Part shown: in pieces, positions 63,865 through 64,000 of the stretch
How positions within the stretch are numbered: the stretch's first letter is position 1
Layout: each line of letters starts with the position of its first letter
NCBI RefSeq assembly: GCF_004005815.1
Contig: NZ_SACK01000001.1
Location: 970,708 to 1,034,707, forward strand
DNA from: Mucilaginibacter limnophilus
GTDB lineage: Bacteria; Bacteroidota; Bacteroidia; Sphingobacteriales; Sphingobacteriaceae
DNA length: 64,000 bases
Reading direction: 5' to 3'
Position numbers and translations under genes: made by a program
Notes under the pieces: generated by a model
The model's database searches: none
The model's input: only the letters and a program-made list of their open reading frames with translations
Told to the model about the DNA's origin: nothing

Positions 63865-64000
63865 ATGTCGCAACTGGCAACAGAAAAAGGGCCGGTGTAC
63901 AACATTAATATCGACATTTTTAACAAAATACAGCATACCATTACCGGCTGGCCGGGCGGCAAGTACAATGCCGACGATAGCCAAAGGCCGGAACGTGCCC
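63865..64000 (+). CDS. Unidentified protein, 3' end outside window
   Basis: From an ATG at 63865 the frame MSQLATEKGPVYNINIDIF continues to the right edge without stop (45 codons seen); the same frame is open back to a stop at 63781. Amino-acid composition looks real. The start is uncertain and I recognise no family, so it may be a gene start or an internal fragment. Confidence 0.35.
   Translation, partial: MSQLATEKGPVYNINIDIFNKIQHTITGWPGGKYNADDSQRPERA

Noticed and set aside
27849..64000. CRISPR array search
   Set aside because: No regularly spaced short direct repeats were seen; the repeated sequences found are two-copy, long-spaced or palindromic.

Overview
The window looks like chromosome of a Bacteroidota bacterium, most likely Sphingobacteriaceae (Mucilaginibacter/Pedobacter-like). 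The reasons are Bacteroidota-type promoters (TTG about 19-21 nt upstream of a TAnnTTTG -7 box), weak Shine-Dalgarno sequences, a tRNA gene without encoded CCA, an A2M-family giant protein, LytS/LytTR and AraC regulators, and the sequences of the housekeeping proteins. Genus is an inference; no rRNA gene is present.

Region 1 (1-27.9 kb) is ordinary chromosome, mostly minus strand. It holds a truncated alpha-2-macroglobulin-like protein with an intact thioester, topA, mnmA, a DUF2459 protein, an aldehyde dehydrogenase, proBA, queG, a polysaccharide-deacetylase lipoprotein, a Gfo/Idh/MocA oxidoreductase, ruvB, a GT2 polyprenol-phosphate mannosyltransferase, a POT peptide transporter, a thiolase, an SPFH/unknown/Arc-like operon and a 7TM-HD phosphohydrolase. 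A tiny transcription unit with a clear promoter and terminator encodes a 31-residue hydrophobic peptide at 11.8 kb.

Region 2 (27.85-40.4 kb) begins at tRNA-Ser(GCU) and a tyrosine recombinase, the usual architecture of an integrated island. It is AT-rich and full of conflict genes: a HepT-like remnant; an RloC-like zinc-hook ATPase/anticodon nuclease with an MltR/HEPN-like partner; a single-polypeptide SIR2-APAZ-PIWI short Argonaute; and, divergently, an unassigned reverse transcriptase translationally coupled to a PD-(D/E)XK-like protein. Two diverged copies of a roughly 100-bp structured element bracket the Argonaute/RT cassette.

Region 3 (40.4-48.0 kb) has visibly higher GC. It opens with GC-rich nested inverted repeats, then a membrane-anchored exonuclease VII large-subunit-like protein with a DUF4238 protein, then a tightly coupled four-gene run: exported caspase, exported unknown, CHASE2-like membrane protein, second exported caspase. 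This periplasm-facing caspase/CHASE2 module is my best candidate for an undescribed system, together with the RT/nuclease pair. Decayed ligD sequence follows.

Region 4 (48-64 kb) is GC-richer accessory chromosome: redox and stress genes (two SDRs, peroxiredoxin, AhpD-like protein, YceI, hemerythrin, a frameshifted ridA), three AraC regulators, a LytS/LytTR two-component pair, an ECF sigma factor with a membrane partner and M23 peptidase, atypical SDR/epimerases and a cupin. The right edge contains fragments I cannot identify.
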